From: Planctomycetaceae bacterium | GTDB taxonomy: Bacteria; Planctomycetota; Phycisphaerae; Phycisphaerales; SM1A02 | Assembly (NCBI GenBank): GCA_002685335.1 | Contig: NYWY01000052.1 | Span: 20,467 to 84,466 of the forward strand | DNA: 64,000 nt | Direction: 5' to 3' | In this document: piece after piece, positions 19,002 to 27,218 of the stretch | Position numbering within the stretch: the first letter of the stretch is position 1 | Layout of the letters: the number at the start of each line of letters is the position of its first letter | Notes under the pieces: model-generated | Told to the model about the DNA's origin: nothing | Database searches by the model: none | The model's input: the letters and a program-made list of their open reading frames with translations, nothing else | Translations under genes and position numbers: made by a program

Positions 19002-20993
19002 ATGACCCTTCGAGACCGATTCGATCGTCCGAACGCCCTCTCGGCGTTCTGCCTCCTCCTCGTCCTCGTCCTCGTCGGCGAGGCGTCAGCCCAGGTGGAC
19101 TTCGGCTTCGGGGTTCCCAAGGCCGCCGCTCAGCCCGTCTTCAACGACTCGCGGGATCAGGTGTCCGCCTCGATCCTGCCCTCCCGGACGGAAGTCGCTC
19201 CCGGGGCCGACTTCATCATCGCGGTAGTGCTCGATGCCGAACCCGGCTGGCACCTCTGGCCCGGCCCCGGCTCCATACCGGAGCCGTATGTGGCCTTCAG
19301 TTCGGCGATTCGCACGGAAATCGCCATTCCGGCCGGAGACTCCGGATCGATCGAACTCCACCCCGGATTCACCATCTGGCCCGAAGTCCACGGAGTCGAG
19401 GCGGATCTCGGCGACGGACCAATGAACTACGGGGTCTACGAAGGCCGAGTGGGAATTCTCATTCCCGCCACGGTCGCCGCCGACGCCCCTCCCGGACCGC
19501 AGGAGATCTCGGTCGAAATCTCGTTCCAGGCCTGCGACGACCAGTTCTGCCTGCAACCTGCGAGCGAGACTCTGAAGGGCACCGTCACGATCGTGGCGGC
19601 CGGCGGCGTGCCCGCGGGCACCAACCACGACGGTGACCCCGTCTTCTCCCGCTTCGACCCCTCGGTCTTCGCCAGCATCAGAGGCGGTGAAGCACCACCC
19701 GAAGTCGTCGAATTCGACGTCTTCGGTCTCACGTTCTCGCTCGACGCCGCGGGCGGAGGTGGATTCTTCCTGCTCCTGCTGGTCGCCGCCCTCGGCGGCC
19801 TGCTGCTGAACTTCACCCCGTGCGTGCTGCCGGTCATCCCGCTGAAGATCATGGGCCTGAGCGCGGTGGCCGAGAATCGTCGACGATGCATCGCCCTCGG
19901 TGCCGCCATGTCGGTCGGGGTGGTCTTCTTCTGGATGGTGCTTGGCGGCCTGATCGCGGGTCTCAAGAGCTTCCAGTCGATCAGTGAGCTCTTCCAGTAT
20001 CCGTTGTTCACCATCACCGTCGGTGCGATCATCGTGGTGATGGCCATCGGCATGGCCGGGTTCTTCACGATCCAGCTGCCCAACAAGGTCTATGCCCTCC
20101 AGACCAGCCACGAGACCCTCGGAGGCTCCTTCGTCTTCGGCATCATGACCGCGATTCTCTCCACCCCGTGCACCGCTCCCCTCATGGGGGCCGCGGCCGC
20201 CTGGGCGCTCAAGCAATCTCCGGCCACGGTCCTCACCGTGTTCGGTGCCATCGGCATCGGCATGGCGATCCCGTATCTCATTCTCAGCGCCGTCCCCGAC
20301 CTCGTGAAGAAGATGCCGAGGACCGGCCCCGCCAGTGAAGTGGTCAAGCAGGTCATGGGCCTCCTGCTCCTCGCCGCCGGCGTCTACTTCGTGGGAAGCG
20401 GCATCTCCGGCCTCACCGTGGTGCCGGGTGAGCCGCCCAGTCGTCTCTACTGGTGGGTCGTGACCCTCGCCGCCACCTCGGCGGGAGTCTGGCTGCTGGT
20501 GAGAACCTGGCTCCTCACCTCCAAGGTCTGGCCGAGGCTGGTCTTCGGAAGTCTCGGCGCGTTCATCGCCGCGTTGTCGATCTGGGTCGGCATGGTCATG
20601 ACCGCGAAGGGGCCGATCAACTGGATCTATTACACGCCGGAACGCTTCGCGACCGCGATCAGTGATGACAAGGTGGTGGTGCTCGACTTCACCGCCGAGT
20701 GGTGCCTGAACTGCAAGACCCTGGAAGCGACCGTGTTGCAGACCGCCCGCGTGGTCGCCGCACTCGAGCGGGATGACGTCGTTCCAATGAAGATCGATCT
20801 CACCGGTGACAATCCTGACGGCAAGGCCAGACTCGCTCAAGCCGGATCGATCACCATCCCCCTCCTGGTGGTCTACGGAAAGGACGCCGTCGAAGTGTGG
20901 AAGAATGACGCCTACACCCCGAACCAGGTTCTCGACGCCATCGCCGAGGGGGACGGCACCTTCGGTAGAACAGATTCCTCCGCCACGCCGTGA
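19002..20993 (+). CDS. dsbD: Protein-disulfide reductase DsbD family (thiol:disulfide interchange protein)
   Basis: DsbD-type protein of 663 aa that moves electrons from cytosolic thioredoxin across the inner membrane to periplasmic thiol pathways. Order: signal peptide (LSAFCLLLVLVLVGEASAQ); an N-terminal immunoglobulin-like domain with the redox pair in FQACDDQFCL; a polytopic core of about eight helices carrying the two membrane cysteines (NFTPCVLPVIP and STPCTAPLMG); and a C-terminal thioredoxin domain with the active site AEWCLNCK. All six expected cysteines are present, so the electron relay should be complete. It stands alone, divergent from fliM; the next gene starts 137 bp downstream. 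Confidence 0.95.
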   Translation: MTLRDRFDRPNALSAFCLLLVLVLVGEASAQVDFGFGVPKAAAQPVFNDSRDQVSASILPSRTEVAPGADFIIAVVLDAEPGWHLWPGPGSIPEPYVAFSSAIRTEIAIPAGDSGSIELHPGFTIWPEVHGVEADLGDGPMNYGVYEGRVGILIPATVAADAPPGPQEISVEISFQACDDQFCLQPASETLKGTVTIVAAGGVPAGTNHDGDPVFSRFDPSVFASIRGGEAPPEVVEFDVFGLTFSLDAAGGGGFFLLLLVAALGGLLLNFTPCVLPVIPLKIMGLSAVAENRRRCIALGAAMSVGVVFFWMVLGGLIAGLKSFQSISELFQYPLFTITVGAIIVVMAIGMAGFFTIQLPNKVYALQTSHETLGGSFVFGIMTAILSTPCTAPLMGAAAAWALKQSPATVLTVFGAIGIGMAIPYLILSAVPDLVKKMPRTGPASEVVKQVMGLLLLAAGVYFVGSGISGLTVVPGEPPSRLYWWVVTLAATSAGVWLLVRTWLLTSKVWPRLVFGSLGAFIAALSIWVGMVMTAKGPINWIYYTPERFATAISDDKVVVLDFTAEWCLNCKTLEATVLQTARVVAALERDDVVPMKIDLTGDNPDGKARLAQAGSITIPLLVVYGKDAVEVWKNDAYTPNQVLDAIAEGDGTFGRTDSSATP

Positions 20994-21130
20994 GTCGAAG
21001 TCGATGATGTCCGCGGCGACCACGCACGAAACGGGGCTCCGGAGCCAGGAGGAATCCTGAACCGCCCCTTCTCGGTGGACAAACTGTCGAAAGTCGAGCG
21101 AGCAGGCCGACCCGGTCGGACACTGCCGTG

Positions 21131-21448
21131 ATGAGTCTCGCCTACACCGTCACCGCTCGTTTCGAGGAGATTCTCGTCGCCGACGAGTTTCTCCACTGGC
21201 TTCGTCACGGACACATGCAGGCGGTGATGGCCGGAGGCGCCGACCGGGCGGAAGTCGTGCGCTGGACCGAACCGGAGGAGGAACAGCACACCATCACGGT
21301 GCGGTATCGATTCCCCGACCGGTCGGTCTTCGAGCAGTACGTCGCACATCATGCGGAAGGGCTCCGGGATGAAGGCGCCGAACGATTTCCACCGAGCCGC
21401 GGGGTGACCTTCAGCCGGACCGTCGGTGAAATCCTGCTCCCGGTCTGA
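21131..21448 (+). CDS. DUF4286-like small protein
   Basis: Protein of about 105 aa resembling the DUF4286 family: a beta strand opening (AYTVTARF), the helix DEFLHWLRHGHMQAVMAGGA, a strand with paired charges (EEEQHTITVRYRFPDRSVF) and a helix (EQYVAHHAEGLRDEGAERF). Family members are small ferredoxin-like-fold cytosolic proteins with no established function. The ATG at 21131 is preceded directly by an in-frame GTG at 21128; either could be used. It lies 137 bp after dsbD and converges on the O-antigen-ligase gene. Confidence 0.75.
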   Translation: MSLAYTVTARFEEILVADEFLHWLRHGHMQAVMAGGADRAEVVRWTEPEEEQHTITVRYRFPDRSVFEQYVAHHAEGLRDEGAERFPPSRGVTFSRTVGEILLPV

Positions 21449-21529
21449 ATCGAGACGTTCTTTCACCCATCGGTCGGCTTCGCCACGGGACGCAGGGCAC
21501 GAGATCTGGAACGACCCCGCGGGATCCGA

Positions 21530-23737
21530 TCACCGGGAAGAAGATTCGCAGGCCGACCGAACCGCCTCGACCCGTCGAAGCTGAGCCTCGCCGAACCGGG
21601 CCAGCGGGTCGAGTTCCTGCGTCGCATCCAACGCCACTGCGTCATCGATCGCCGCGATCGCTTCACGACAGCGACCGAGGGCGGCCAGCCGCTCCGCGAG
21701 CCGAAGCCGCCAACCCGCGTCGAACGGATCCCATTCGATCGCGGTTCGAATCGCGGCTTCCGCGCGACGATCGTCTTCCTGCTTCGCGGAAGCGATCGCG
21801 ATCGCCTCGAGCACCGAGGCCTGAGCGGATGCCGAGGCGACTCCCGGCCGGGCGTCACACCAGGCCGCCGCGATCTTCGCGGCCGCACGGCGGTCCCTCC
21901 CCACCCCCGTGGACATGTAGAGGTTGATCACCCCTCGCACCCGCCGAGGGTCGGTCCAGTCACCGCCCGGGATCAGATCCACGGCGAGGGAATCGGCAGC
22001 ATCCCTCCGATTTCCCGCGGACGGTGGCGGCAGATCCAGCCCCGGCGTCCGATGAAGACCGGCGATCGACCGCCGCGCCTGCGATATCCCGACTTCGTCC
22101 CGCAACGAGGCGAGGCCGACGAGGACCGCGATGATCATGAAGATCACGACGATGATCCCCCCCTCGACCCCGGTCCCTTTCGACGATCTCGGGGGCGAGA
22201 CGCCACCGGCACACGCGAGAAATCCCCAGCAGGCGACCAAGGAGCCCGGTTGCCACGCGAGCATCTCGATCTGGGACTGCGCCACTACCACGCCGGCCGC
22301 GGCCACCGCGATGCCTCGCACGATGGAATCGGGCACCGTCGAAGAGACCGACCAGACCGCGATCCCGACGAGACCGGCCGCCGTGATCGACGCGATCCGG
22401 ACCGCGATCGCCTCACTTCCAAGCGGACCCTCGATCCAGAACTGGAGGACCAGAATCACGACGAGAATCAGTCCCCCGGTGATGAGCAATCGCGACCCGG
22501 ACGAATCCTCGACCTCCGCCGACGCCTCCGAGGAATCCCCGCCCCGTCGCAGCACGATGCGGCCGGCGACCAGGATCCAGGCCACGCCGGTGACTCCCAG
22601 GGCGGCGATCCAGTCCGTGAAGACCGAGTGAGCACTTGCGACCGCTTCGGGACTCCGCAGCGGGCGGGCCGCGAGGTAGGCGTCCTGGAATCCATCGGGA
22701 CCGACCCCGATCCAGGGATGGGCGAGGAACATCGAGACCGCGCCCTGGAGGTAGTGCCATCGGAAGAGCAGCGAGCGATCCCCCCCGAACTCCTCGGGCA
22801 GGAGGCCTCGCAGCAGGATCGCCGAAAACGCGAGAAACGCGACCGCCACCAGCCACCATCCCGAACGTCGAAGAAAACCGGTCCGCAACGGACCGAGGAC
22901 CAGGAGCAGGCCGAAGACCCCCACCCCGCTCGCGGCGATCGCCCCCTTGGATCCGTTGAGTCCGACGAGCAGCAGACAGGCGATGCCGGCGAAGCCGAGC
23001 ATCACCGGTCCGCCCGCACCGCGGCGATCACTCGCCCCGGATCGCCGAGCCTCCACGAGCAGTCCGATCGCCAGCACCCCTCCGGCGGCGAGCAGCCCAC
23101 TGAGGACGTTTGAGAATCCGATCCAACCGGTGGCCTCCGGTTGACGCAACCGTCGTTCGTAGATCAATGCCGCGGGCGAATCCGGTGCCCAGCCTCTCGA
23201 GGCGAGGACCATGTCCCTGTTCTCCTCGTAGAACGCGACGGTATCGGCATGTTCGATCGACACTTGATGAACGCCGCGGACGGCGTTCGCCGCGATCGCG
23301 GCCAGCAGGATCGCAAGCACCGCGCGGCGAGTGGACGGCACTCGAACCAGGTGGGCGAGTGCCACTCCCGCGGCGACCGCTGCGAACCAGTCGATGCCGC
23401 GCCAGGCATCGAGGGTGTCGTTCCATCCATGCCAGGCGATCACCGGAAGCGGCAGCAGCAGAAGCGCCAGCAACGCACGATCGGCACGACCCCGTCGGGC
23501 CTCCATTCCCAACGCGAATCCCGCGCAGACGATCAGCAACGCGTCGATCAACAACGAACCCGCGGAACCGACCGCGGGAAGCGGGCCGCCGACACTCCCG
23601 GGATCCACATCGAACAGTCGGTCCGGCGCGAACGGCAACATCAGACGAATCGCCGCCAACCCTGCGATCAGGATCGCCAGCACCGTACCGGGACCGGCGT
23701 CCTCGACCGGCACGCGGGTGGTCTTCACGCGGCCCAT
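21530..23737 (-). CDS. O-antigen ligase/polymerase-like membrane protein with TPR tail
   Basis: Polytopic membrane protein of 735 aa with about twelve hydrophobic segments in residues 20-550, resembling Wzy/WaaL O-antigen ligase proteins. The hallmark periplasmic loop appears around residues 320-370 (FRWHYLQGAVSMFLAHPWIG, then GPDGFQDAYL and SAHSVFTDWIAALGVTGV), containing the HP-x-x-G-x-G pattern of the family. The last 120 residues are TPR-like (AIRTAIEWDPFDAGWRLRLA). Such proteins polymerise or ligate polyprenyl-linked glycans at the outer face of the inner membrane. Its start codon overlaps the stop of the WecA/TagO-like gene by one base (TGATG), so both are likely made together for one surface glycan. 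Confidence 0.85.
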   Translation of the reverse strand: MGRVKTTRVPVEDAGPGTVLAILIAGLAAIRLMLPFAPDRLFDVDPGSVGGPLPAVGSAGSLLIDALLIVCAGFALGMEARRGRADRALLALLLLPLPVIAWHGWNDTLDAWRGIDWFAAVAAGVALAHLVRVPSTRRAVLAILLAAIAANAVRGVHQVSIEHADTVAFYEENRDMVLASRGWAPDSPAALIYERRLRQPEATGWIGFSNVLSGLLAAGGVLAIGLLVEARRSGASDRRGAGGPVMLGFAGIACLLLVGLNGSKGAIAASGVGVFGLLLVLGPLRTGFLRRSGWWLVAVAFLAFSAILLRGLLPEEFGGDRSLLFRWHYLQGAVSMFLAHPWIGVGPDGFQDAYLAARPLRSPEAVASAHSVFTDWIAALGVTGVAWILVAGRIVLRRGGDSSEASAEVEDSSGSRLLITGGLILVVILVLQFWIEGPLGSEAIAVRIASITAAGLVGIAVWSVSSTVPDSIVRGIAVAAAGVVVAQSQIEMLAWQPGSLVACWGFLACAGGVSPPRSSKGTGVEGGIIVVIFMIIAVLVGLASLRDEVGISQARRSIAGLHRTPGLDLPPPSAGNRRDAADSLAVDLIPGGDWTDPRRVRGVINLYMSTGVGRDRRAAAKIAAAWCDARPGVASASAQASVLEAIAIASAKQEDDRRAEAAIRTAIEWDPFDAGWRLRLAERLAALGRCREAIAAIDDAVALDATQELDPLARFGEAQLRRVEAVRSACESSSR

Positions 23738-24882
23738 CAGTCTTCATCTCGAGCGGTCCGGCGTCGAGCCCCGGATTCCAACAGCCCCACGACGAGCAGG
23801 ATGGCTCCGGTCTGAGCCCCGATCATGACCGCCTGCCACGGGGCCACGCTTCCGAGCACGATTCCCCCGACGCCGGTCGCCGCGGTCAACGCCCAGATCA
23901 CGACGACCGCGGAACGACTGGAAAGTCCGAGCCAGACCAATCGATGAGACAGATGTTGCTGGTCACCGACCAACGGACTCCGACCCTGACGGATCCTCAA
24001 GAGGGTCACCGCCACCAGGTCGTAGAGCGGAACCGCCAGAACCACGATCGGCATCAGGACCCCGTACCACGCGGAACCCAGGGCGAAGTCCGGATCCGAG
24101 GTGTCCACGAAGGTGGTGCGAATGGTGAGGGTCGCCAGCAGCCAGCCGACCAGAAGCGATCCCCCGTCACCCATGAAGATCCGGGCGGGCGGAACGTTGT
24201 GGACGAGAAATCCCATCAACGATCCGCACAGGAGCCCGAAGGCGACGGCGGTGAACCACTGACCGTTGATGATCGTCGCGGCGAGGAAGACCGCGGCCGC
24301 GATCGCCGCCACGCCCCCGGCGAGACCGTCCATGTTGTCCAGAAAGTTGATCGCGGTGCACAGCGCGACGATCCAGACGACCGTGATCACCGCCGAGGTC
24401 GAGACCCCCGCGGGCCCGAAGACGTCCAGGGCCGTGACCAGCCGCAGATCCCCGACCACCACCACGGTGGAGGCGAGTCCGAGCTGAATGATCAGCTTTT
24501 TCCAGGGGCCGATCGCTCGACGGTCGTCGACCAGACCCGTGATGTGGATGGCGATGCCCCCGAGGACGATCATCCACCAGGCCGTCCGCTGCGAGTCCAG
24601 TCGATCGCCGAAGGTTTCGAGGGCTCCACCGATCAACGGCAGGTCGGCGAGCCGATCGCCGCCGAACGTGATCAGCAGCAGGCCGGCGAGCAGTGGCATC
24701 AGGACGCCGGTCGCGATGCCGATCCCCCCGATGTTCGGAACCGATCGCAGGATCTTCTGGTGACCCGAGGTTCCCGCGGAGTCCAGGGCACCGGACCGAC
24801 GCCCGACGGCGACCAGGACCTGGGTGACCGGAGCCGCCAGAAGGAATCCGAGCGGGATCATGAGCAGGACGAATGGGAGCAT
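23737..24882 (-). CDS. WecA/TagO-like undecaprenyl-phosphate sugar-1-phosphate transferase
   Basis: Membrane enzyme of 381 aa of the MraY/WecA/TagO family, which attaches a sugar-1-phosphate from a UDP-sugar to undecaprenyl phosphate. Motifs in order: GLVDDRRAIGPWKKLIIQL (Asp-rich loop), NFLDNMDGLAGGVAAIAA (catalytic Asp), PARIFMGDGGSLLVGWLLA (substrate loop) and a GDQQHLSHRLVWLGLS segment at the usual histidine-loop position. About ten hydrophobic helices are visible. It starts the glycan gene pair with the downstream ligase-like gene. The ATG at 24882 is 6 nt after a TAGCAT box; a GTG at 24885 is the alternative start. The donor sugar cannot be read from sequence. Confidence 0.92.
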   Translation of the reverse strand: MLPFVLLMIPLGFLLAAPVTQVLVAVGRRSGALDSAGTSGHQKILRSVPNIGGIGIATGVLMPLLAGLLLITFGGDRLADLPLIGGALETFGDRLDSQRTAWWMIVLGGIAIHITGLVDDRRAIGPWKKLIIQLGLASTVVVVGDLRLVTALDVFGPAGVSTSAVITVVWIVALCTAINFLDNMDGLAGGVAAIAAAVFLAATIINGQWFTAVAFGLLCGSLMGFLVHNVPPARIFMGDGGSLLVGWLLATLTIRTTFVDTSDPDFALGSAWYGVLMPIVVLAVPLYDLVAVTLLRIRQGRSPLVGDQQHLSHRLVWLGLSSRSAVVVIWALTAATGVGGIVLGSVAPWQAVMIGAQTGAILLVVGLLESGARRRTARDED

Positions 24883-24888
24883 CACGGC

Positions 24889-24894
24889 ATGCTA
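24889..24894 (-). promoter_or_regulatory. -10-like TAGCAT box of the WecA/TagO-like gene
   Basis: Read leftward, TAGCAT ends 6 nt before the ATG at 24882, consistent with a leaderless transcript. It forms a compact divergent promoter region with the rightward box at 24952. Confidence 0.4.
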
Positions 24895-24951
24895 TCGAGG
24901 GATGGAGCCCCTCCGCGATCCACGAGAAAAGCCTCCCTCGATCCGAAGCGG

Positions 24952-24957
24952 TACCGT
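24952..24957 (+). promoter_or_regulatory. -10-like TACCGT box of the LOG-family gene
   Basis: TACCGT ends 9 nt before the ATG at 24967, with no Shine-Dalgarno-like sequence in between. This suggests a leaderless or nearly leaderless mRNA for the rightward three-gene unit. Confidence 0.4.
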
Positions 24958-24966
24958 TGCGACATC

Positions 24967-25569
24967 ATGAAATCCGTCACCGTCTACTGCTCCAGTTCAC
25001 CCGCCATCGACCCCCGCTTCGCCGAGACGGCCAGGCTGGTCGGCCGGGAACTCGCGTCCCGCAACCTCCGGCTGGTCTACGGCGGTGGATCCAGCGGTCT
25101 GATGGGCGAGGTGGCCCGTGCCTGCGTCGACGCCGGCGGCCGGGTCTTCGGGGTCATCACCTCGCATCTGGCGAACCTGGAGGTCGCTTTCGACGGCGGC
25201 GAAGAACTGGTGGTGGTCGAGACCATGCGTGACCGCAAGCAGATCATGGTCGAGCAGGGCGATGGCTTCCTGGTGCTTCCCGGGGGCCTTGGAACCTACG
25301 AGGAGTTCTTCGAGACCCTGGTCGGCCGCGTGCTCTCCGAACACGACAAGCCCATCGGGGTGATCAACGATCACGGCTATTTCGATCCATTGGTGACCTT
25401 GATCGACCATGGCATCGAGCAGCGGTTCATTCGACCCGCGATCCGCCGGCTTCTGACGGTCGCGGACGATCCCCTGGCCGTGCTCGACGCCCTGGAGGCC
25501 GATCCGGGGCACCAGTTGTCGCCCGCCGATCTCATCCCGCCGCTCTCCGCCAGCGAGGGGGCCGAGTGA
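24967..25569 (+). CDS. LOG family (TIGR00730) Rossmann-fold phosphoribohydrolase-like protein
   Basis: Cytosolic protein of 200 aa with the two diagnostic LOG motifs: GGGSSGLMGEVARACVDAGG near residues 40-60, and the PGGLGTYEEFFETLVGRVL stretch (PGGxGTxxE) near residues 110-128. LOG proteins hydrolyse nucleoside 5'-monophosphates, such as cytokinin riboside monophosphates, to the base and ribose 5-phosphate. They were long misannotated as lysine decarboxylases. The physiological substrate here is unknown. The ATG at 24967 begins the conserved MKSVTVYCSSS strand. lpxI follows with no intervening base. Confidence 0.93.
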   Translation: MKSVTVYCSSSPAIDPRFAETARLVGRELASRNLRLVYGGGSSGLMGEVARACVDAGGRVFGVITSHLANLEVAFDGGEELVVVETMRDRKQIMVEQGDGFLVLPGGLGTYEEFFETLVGRVLSEHDKPIGVINDHGYFDPLVTLIDHGIEQRFIRPAIRRLLTVADDPLAVLDALEADPGHQLSPADLIPPLSASEGAE

Positions 25570-26427
25570 ATGGGGACCACCGCGATCATCGCCGGGCAGG
25601 GTGAACTCCCGCGGCTGTGCGCCGAGGGGATCCGGCAGTCCGGGCGGCGCGTGGTGGGCCTGGGCCTGAGGGGCTTCCACGAGCAGGATTTTCCCGAGGC
25701 CTGCGATGATTTTCGCTCGGTGGGCTTTCTTCGCTCCGGAGGCTGGGTCAGGGCCGCACGACGCTTCGGATGCGAGGATGCGGTGATGATCGGCCGGGTG
25801 GGCAAGGGCCTGATGCACCGCCGACGCTTCAAGATCGCCATGCTTCGGGAACTTCCCGATCTCTACACCTTCGACCTCTGGTATCGGAAGCTCAGGTTCG
25901 ACCGACGTTCGGCGAACCTGCTCCGAACGCTCGCCGACGATCTGGCCAGACGTGGACTTCTGCTCGTGGACTCGACGACCTACCTACCGGAACACCTGGC
26001 CACCGAAGGCGATCTGGGAGCCCGCGCGGCGACCACCGACGAACTCGGTGACGTCGAATTCGGCTGGTCCCTGCTCTCCCGCGTGAGCGAACTGCACATC
26101 GGCCAGTCCCTGGCGGTCCGGCAACGCGACGTGATCTGCGTCGAGGCGGTCGAAGGCACCGACCGGATGATCGCCCGCGCCGGCGAACTCTGCCCCCGCG
26201 GAGGCTGGACGCTCCTGAAGACCGCCGCCCCCGATCACGACATGCGAACCGACGTGCCCACCATCGGAGTCCGGACCATCGAGCAGGCGGCCGCCGCGGG
26301 TTGTACGTGCATCGCGGTCGGCACCGGCCGAGTGATCCTCGCGGACAAGCCGAAGGTGCTCGCCGCCGCGGATGCCGCAGGCATCGCGATCTTCGGGGTC
26401 CGTGGCGAGGCCCCACTCGATTCATGA
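25570..26427 (+). CDS. lpxI: UDP-2,3-diacylglucosamine pyrophosphatase LpxI
   Basis: LpxI (DUF1009) of 285 aa. It hydrolyses UDP-2,3-diacylglucosamine to lipid X in lipid A biosynthesis, replacing LpxH. The N-terminal domain starts with the family signature TTAIIAGQGELPRLCAEGI. The C-terminal catalytic domain contains AVEGTDRMIARAGELC and the GWTLLKTAAPDHDMRTDVP segment, with the conserved Lys and Asp residues of the active site, then PTIGVRTIEQAAAAGC. Its presence indicates an outer membrane with lipid A. It sits exactly between the LOG gene and the methyltransferase (ATGA overlap downstream), a tight operon. Confidence 0.92.
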   Translation: MGTTAIIAGQGELPRLCAEGIRQSGRRVVGLGLRGFHEQDFPEACDDFRSVGFLRSGGWVRAARRFGCEDAVMIGRVGKGLMHRRRFKIAMLRELPDLYTFDLWYRKLRFDRRSANLLRTLADDLARRGLLLVDSTTYLPEHLATEGDLGARAATTDELGDVEFGWSLLSRVSELHIGQSLAVRQRDVICVEAVEGTDRMIARAGELCPRGGWTLLKTAAPDHDMRTDVPTIGVRTIEQAAAAGCTCIAVGTGRVILADKPKVLAAADAAGIAIFGVRGEAPLDS

Positions 26428-27059
26428 CCGATCCGAGCCTCGATCCCCGACGTTTCGCCAGCCGTGCGGGACTGAAACTCGAGCACGGACTGGAGACCTT
26501 CGGTCTCGACGTTCGAGGACTCCGGTGCGCCGACTTCGGCTGCAATGTCGGCGGATTCACGGATTGCCTCCTCCAGCGAGGCGCGGACTCGGTGATCGCG
26601 GTCGACACCGGTCGTGGCGCCCTGGCCTGGAAACTTCGCCAGGACGAGCGGGTCGAGGTCCGCGAGCGAACCAACGCCCTGCACGCCGATCCCCCGGAGC
26701 AGGGCGTCGACCTGGTGGTCGTGGATCTGGCCTGGACGCCCCAGCGACTCGCGATTCCGGCCGCCCTCAAATGGCTCGACCCCGGGGGAGCGGGCCGCAT
26801 CGCCACCCTCGTCAAGCCCCACTACGAGCTCTCCAGCGAGGAACGATCGCTGCTCGAAAAGGGATTCCTGCCTCAGGAACACGCCCCAAGGGTGCTGAAG
26901 GAAGTCCTCGAGACCATGCCGAGCCTCGGCGCCCGGGTTCTGGGCGAAGTGAAATCACCGCTGGTCGGGGGCAAGACCGCCCGTCGTCGAGGCGTTCCGG
27001 GGAATCTCGAATTCGTAGTCCTGCTCACCCCGTCGGGCGACTCCGAGGGATCCGGCTGA
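26424..27059 (+). CDS. TlyA/FtsJ-like SAM-dependent rRNA methyltransferase lacking the S4 domain
   Basis: Methyltransferase of 211 aa closest to TlyA (2'-O-methylation of 16S/23S rRNA cytidines). The core starts with SRAGLKLEHGLETFGLDVRG. The SAM-binding loop CADFGCNVGGFTDCLLQRGA resembles the D-x-G-x-x-x-GGFTDCLLQ motif of TlyA, and the KLRQDERVEVRERTNA segment is also TlyA-like. Canonical TlyA carries an N-terminal S4 RNA-binding domain of about 60 residues; here the protein begins directly at the SRxGLKL motif. Upstream the frame runs into lpxI, so the domain is absent rather than missed. Start ATG overlaps the lpxI stop (ATGA). Confidence 0.85.
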   Translation: MTDPSLDPRRFASRAGLKLEHGLETFGLDVRGLRCADFGCNVGGFTDCLLQRGADSVIAVDTGRGALAWKLRQDERVEVRERTNALHADPPEQGVDLVVVDLAWTPQRLAIPAALKWLDPGGAGRIATLVKPHYELSSEERSLLEKGFLPQEHAPRVLKEVLETMPSLGARVLGEVKSPLVGGKTARRRGVPGNLEFVVLLTPSGDSEGSG

Positions 27060-27131
27060 TCCCCATCGGCCCGGAGCGTGTTCAACCGGTCGTGACCTCG
27101 CTCCCGACCGGTCCCGGTCGCCGGTTTCAGG

Positions 27132-27137
27132 TACCAT
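27132..27137 (+). promoter_or_regulatory. -10-like TACCAT box upstream of gyrA
   Basis: TACCAT lies 81 nt before the gyrA ATG in the 159-bp gap after the methyltransferase gene. It matches the TAnnnT boxes seen elsewhere in the window, but here it would give a leader of about 75 nt. No clear -35 hexamer is visible. Confidence 0.35.
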
Positions 27138-27218
27138 TCGAGGCCCGCGGAATCCCCGCCCAGAGACGCTCGAAGCGGTTCCCTCACGACCTTTCGTCCG
27201 AACGGCTGACCAGTACGC

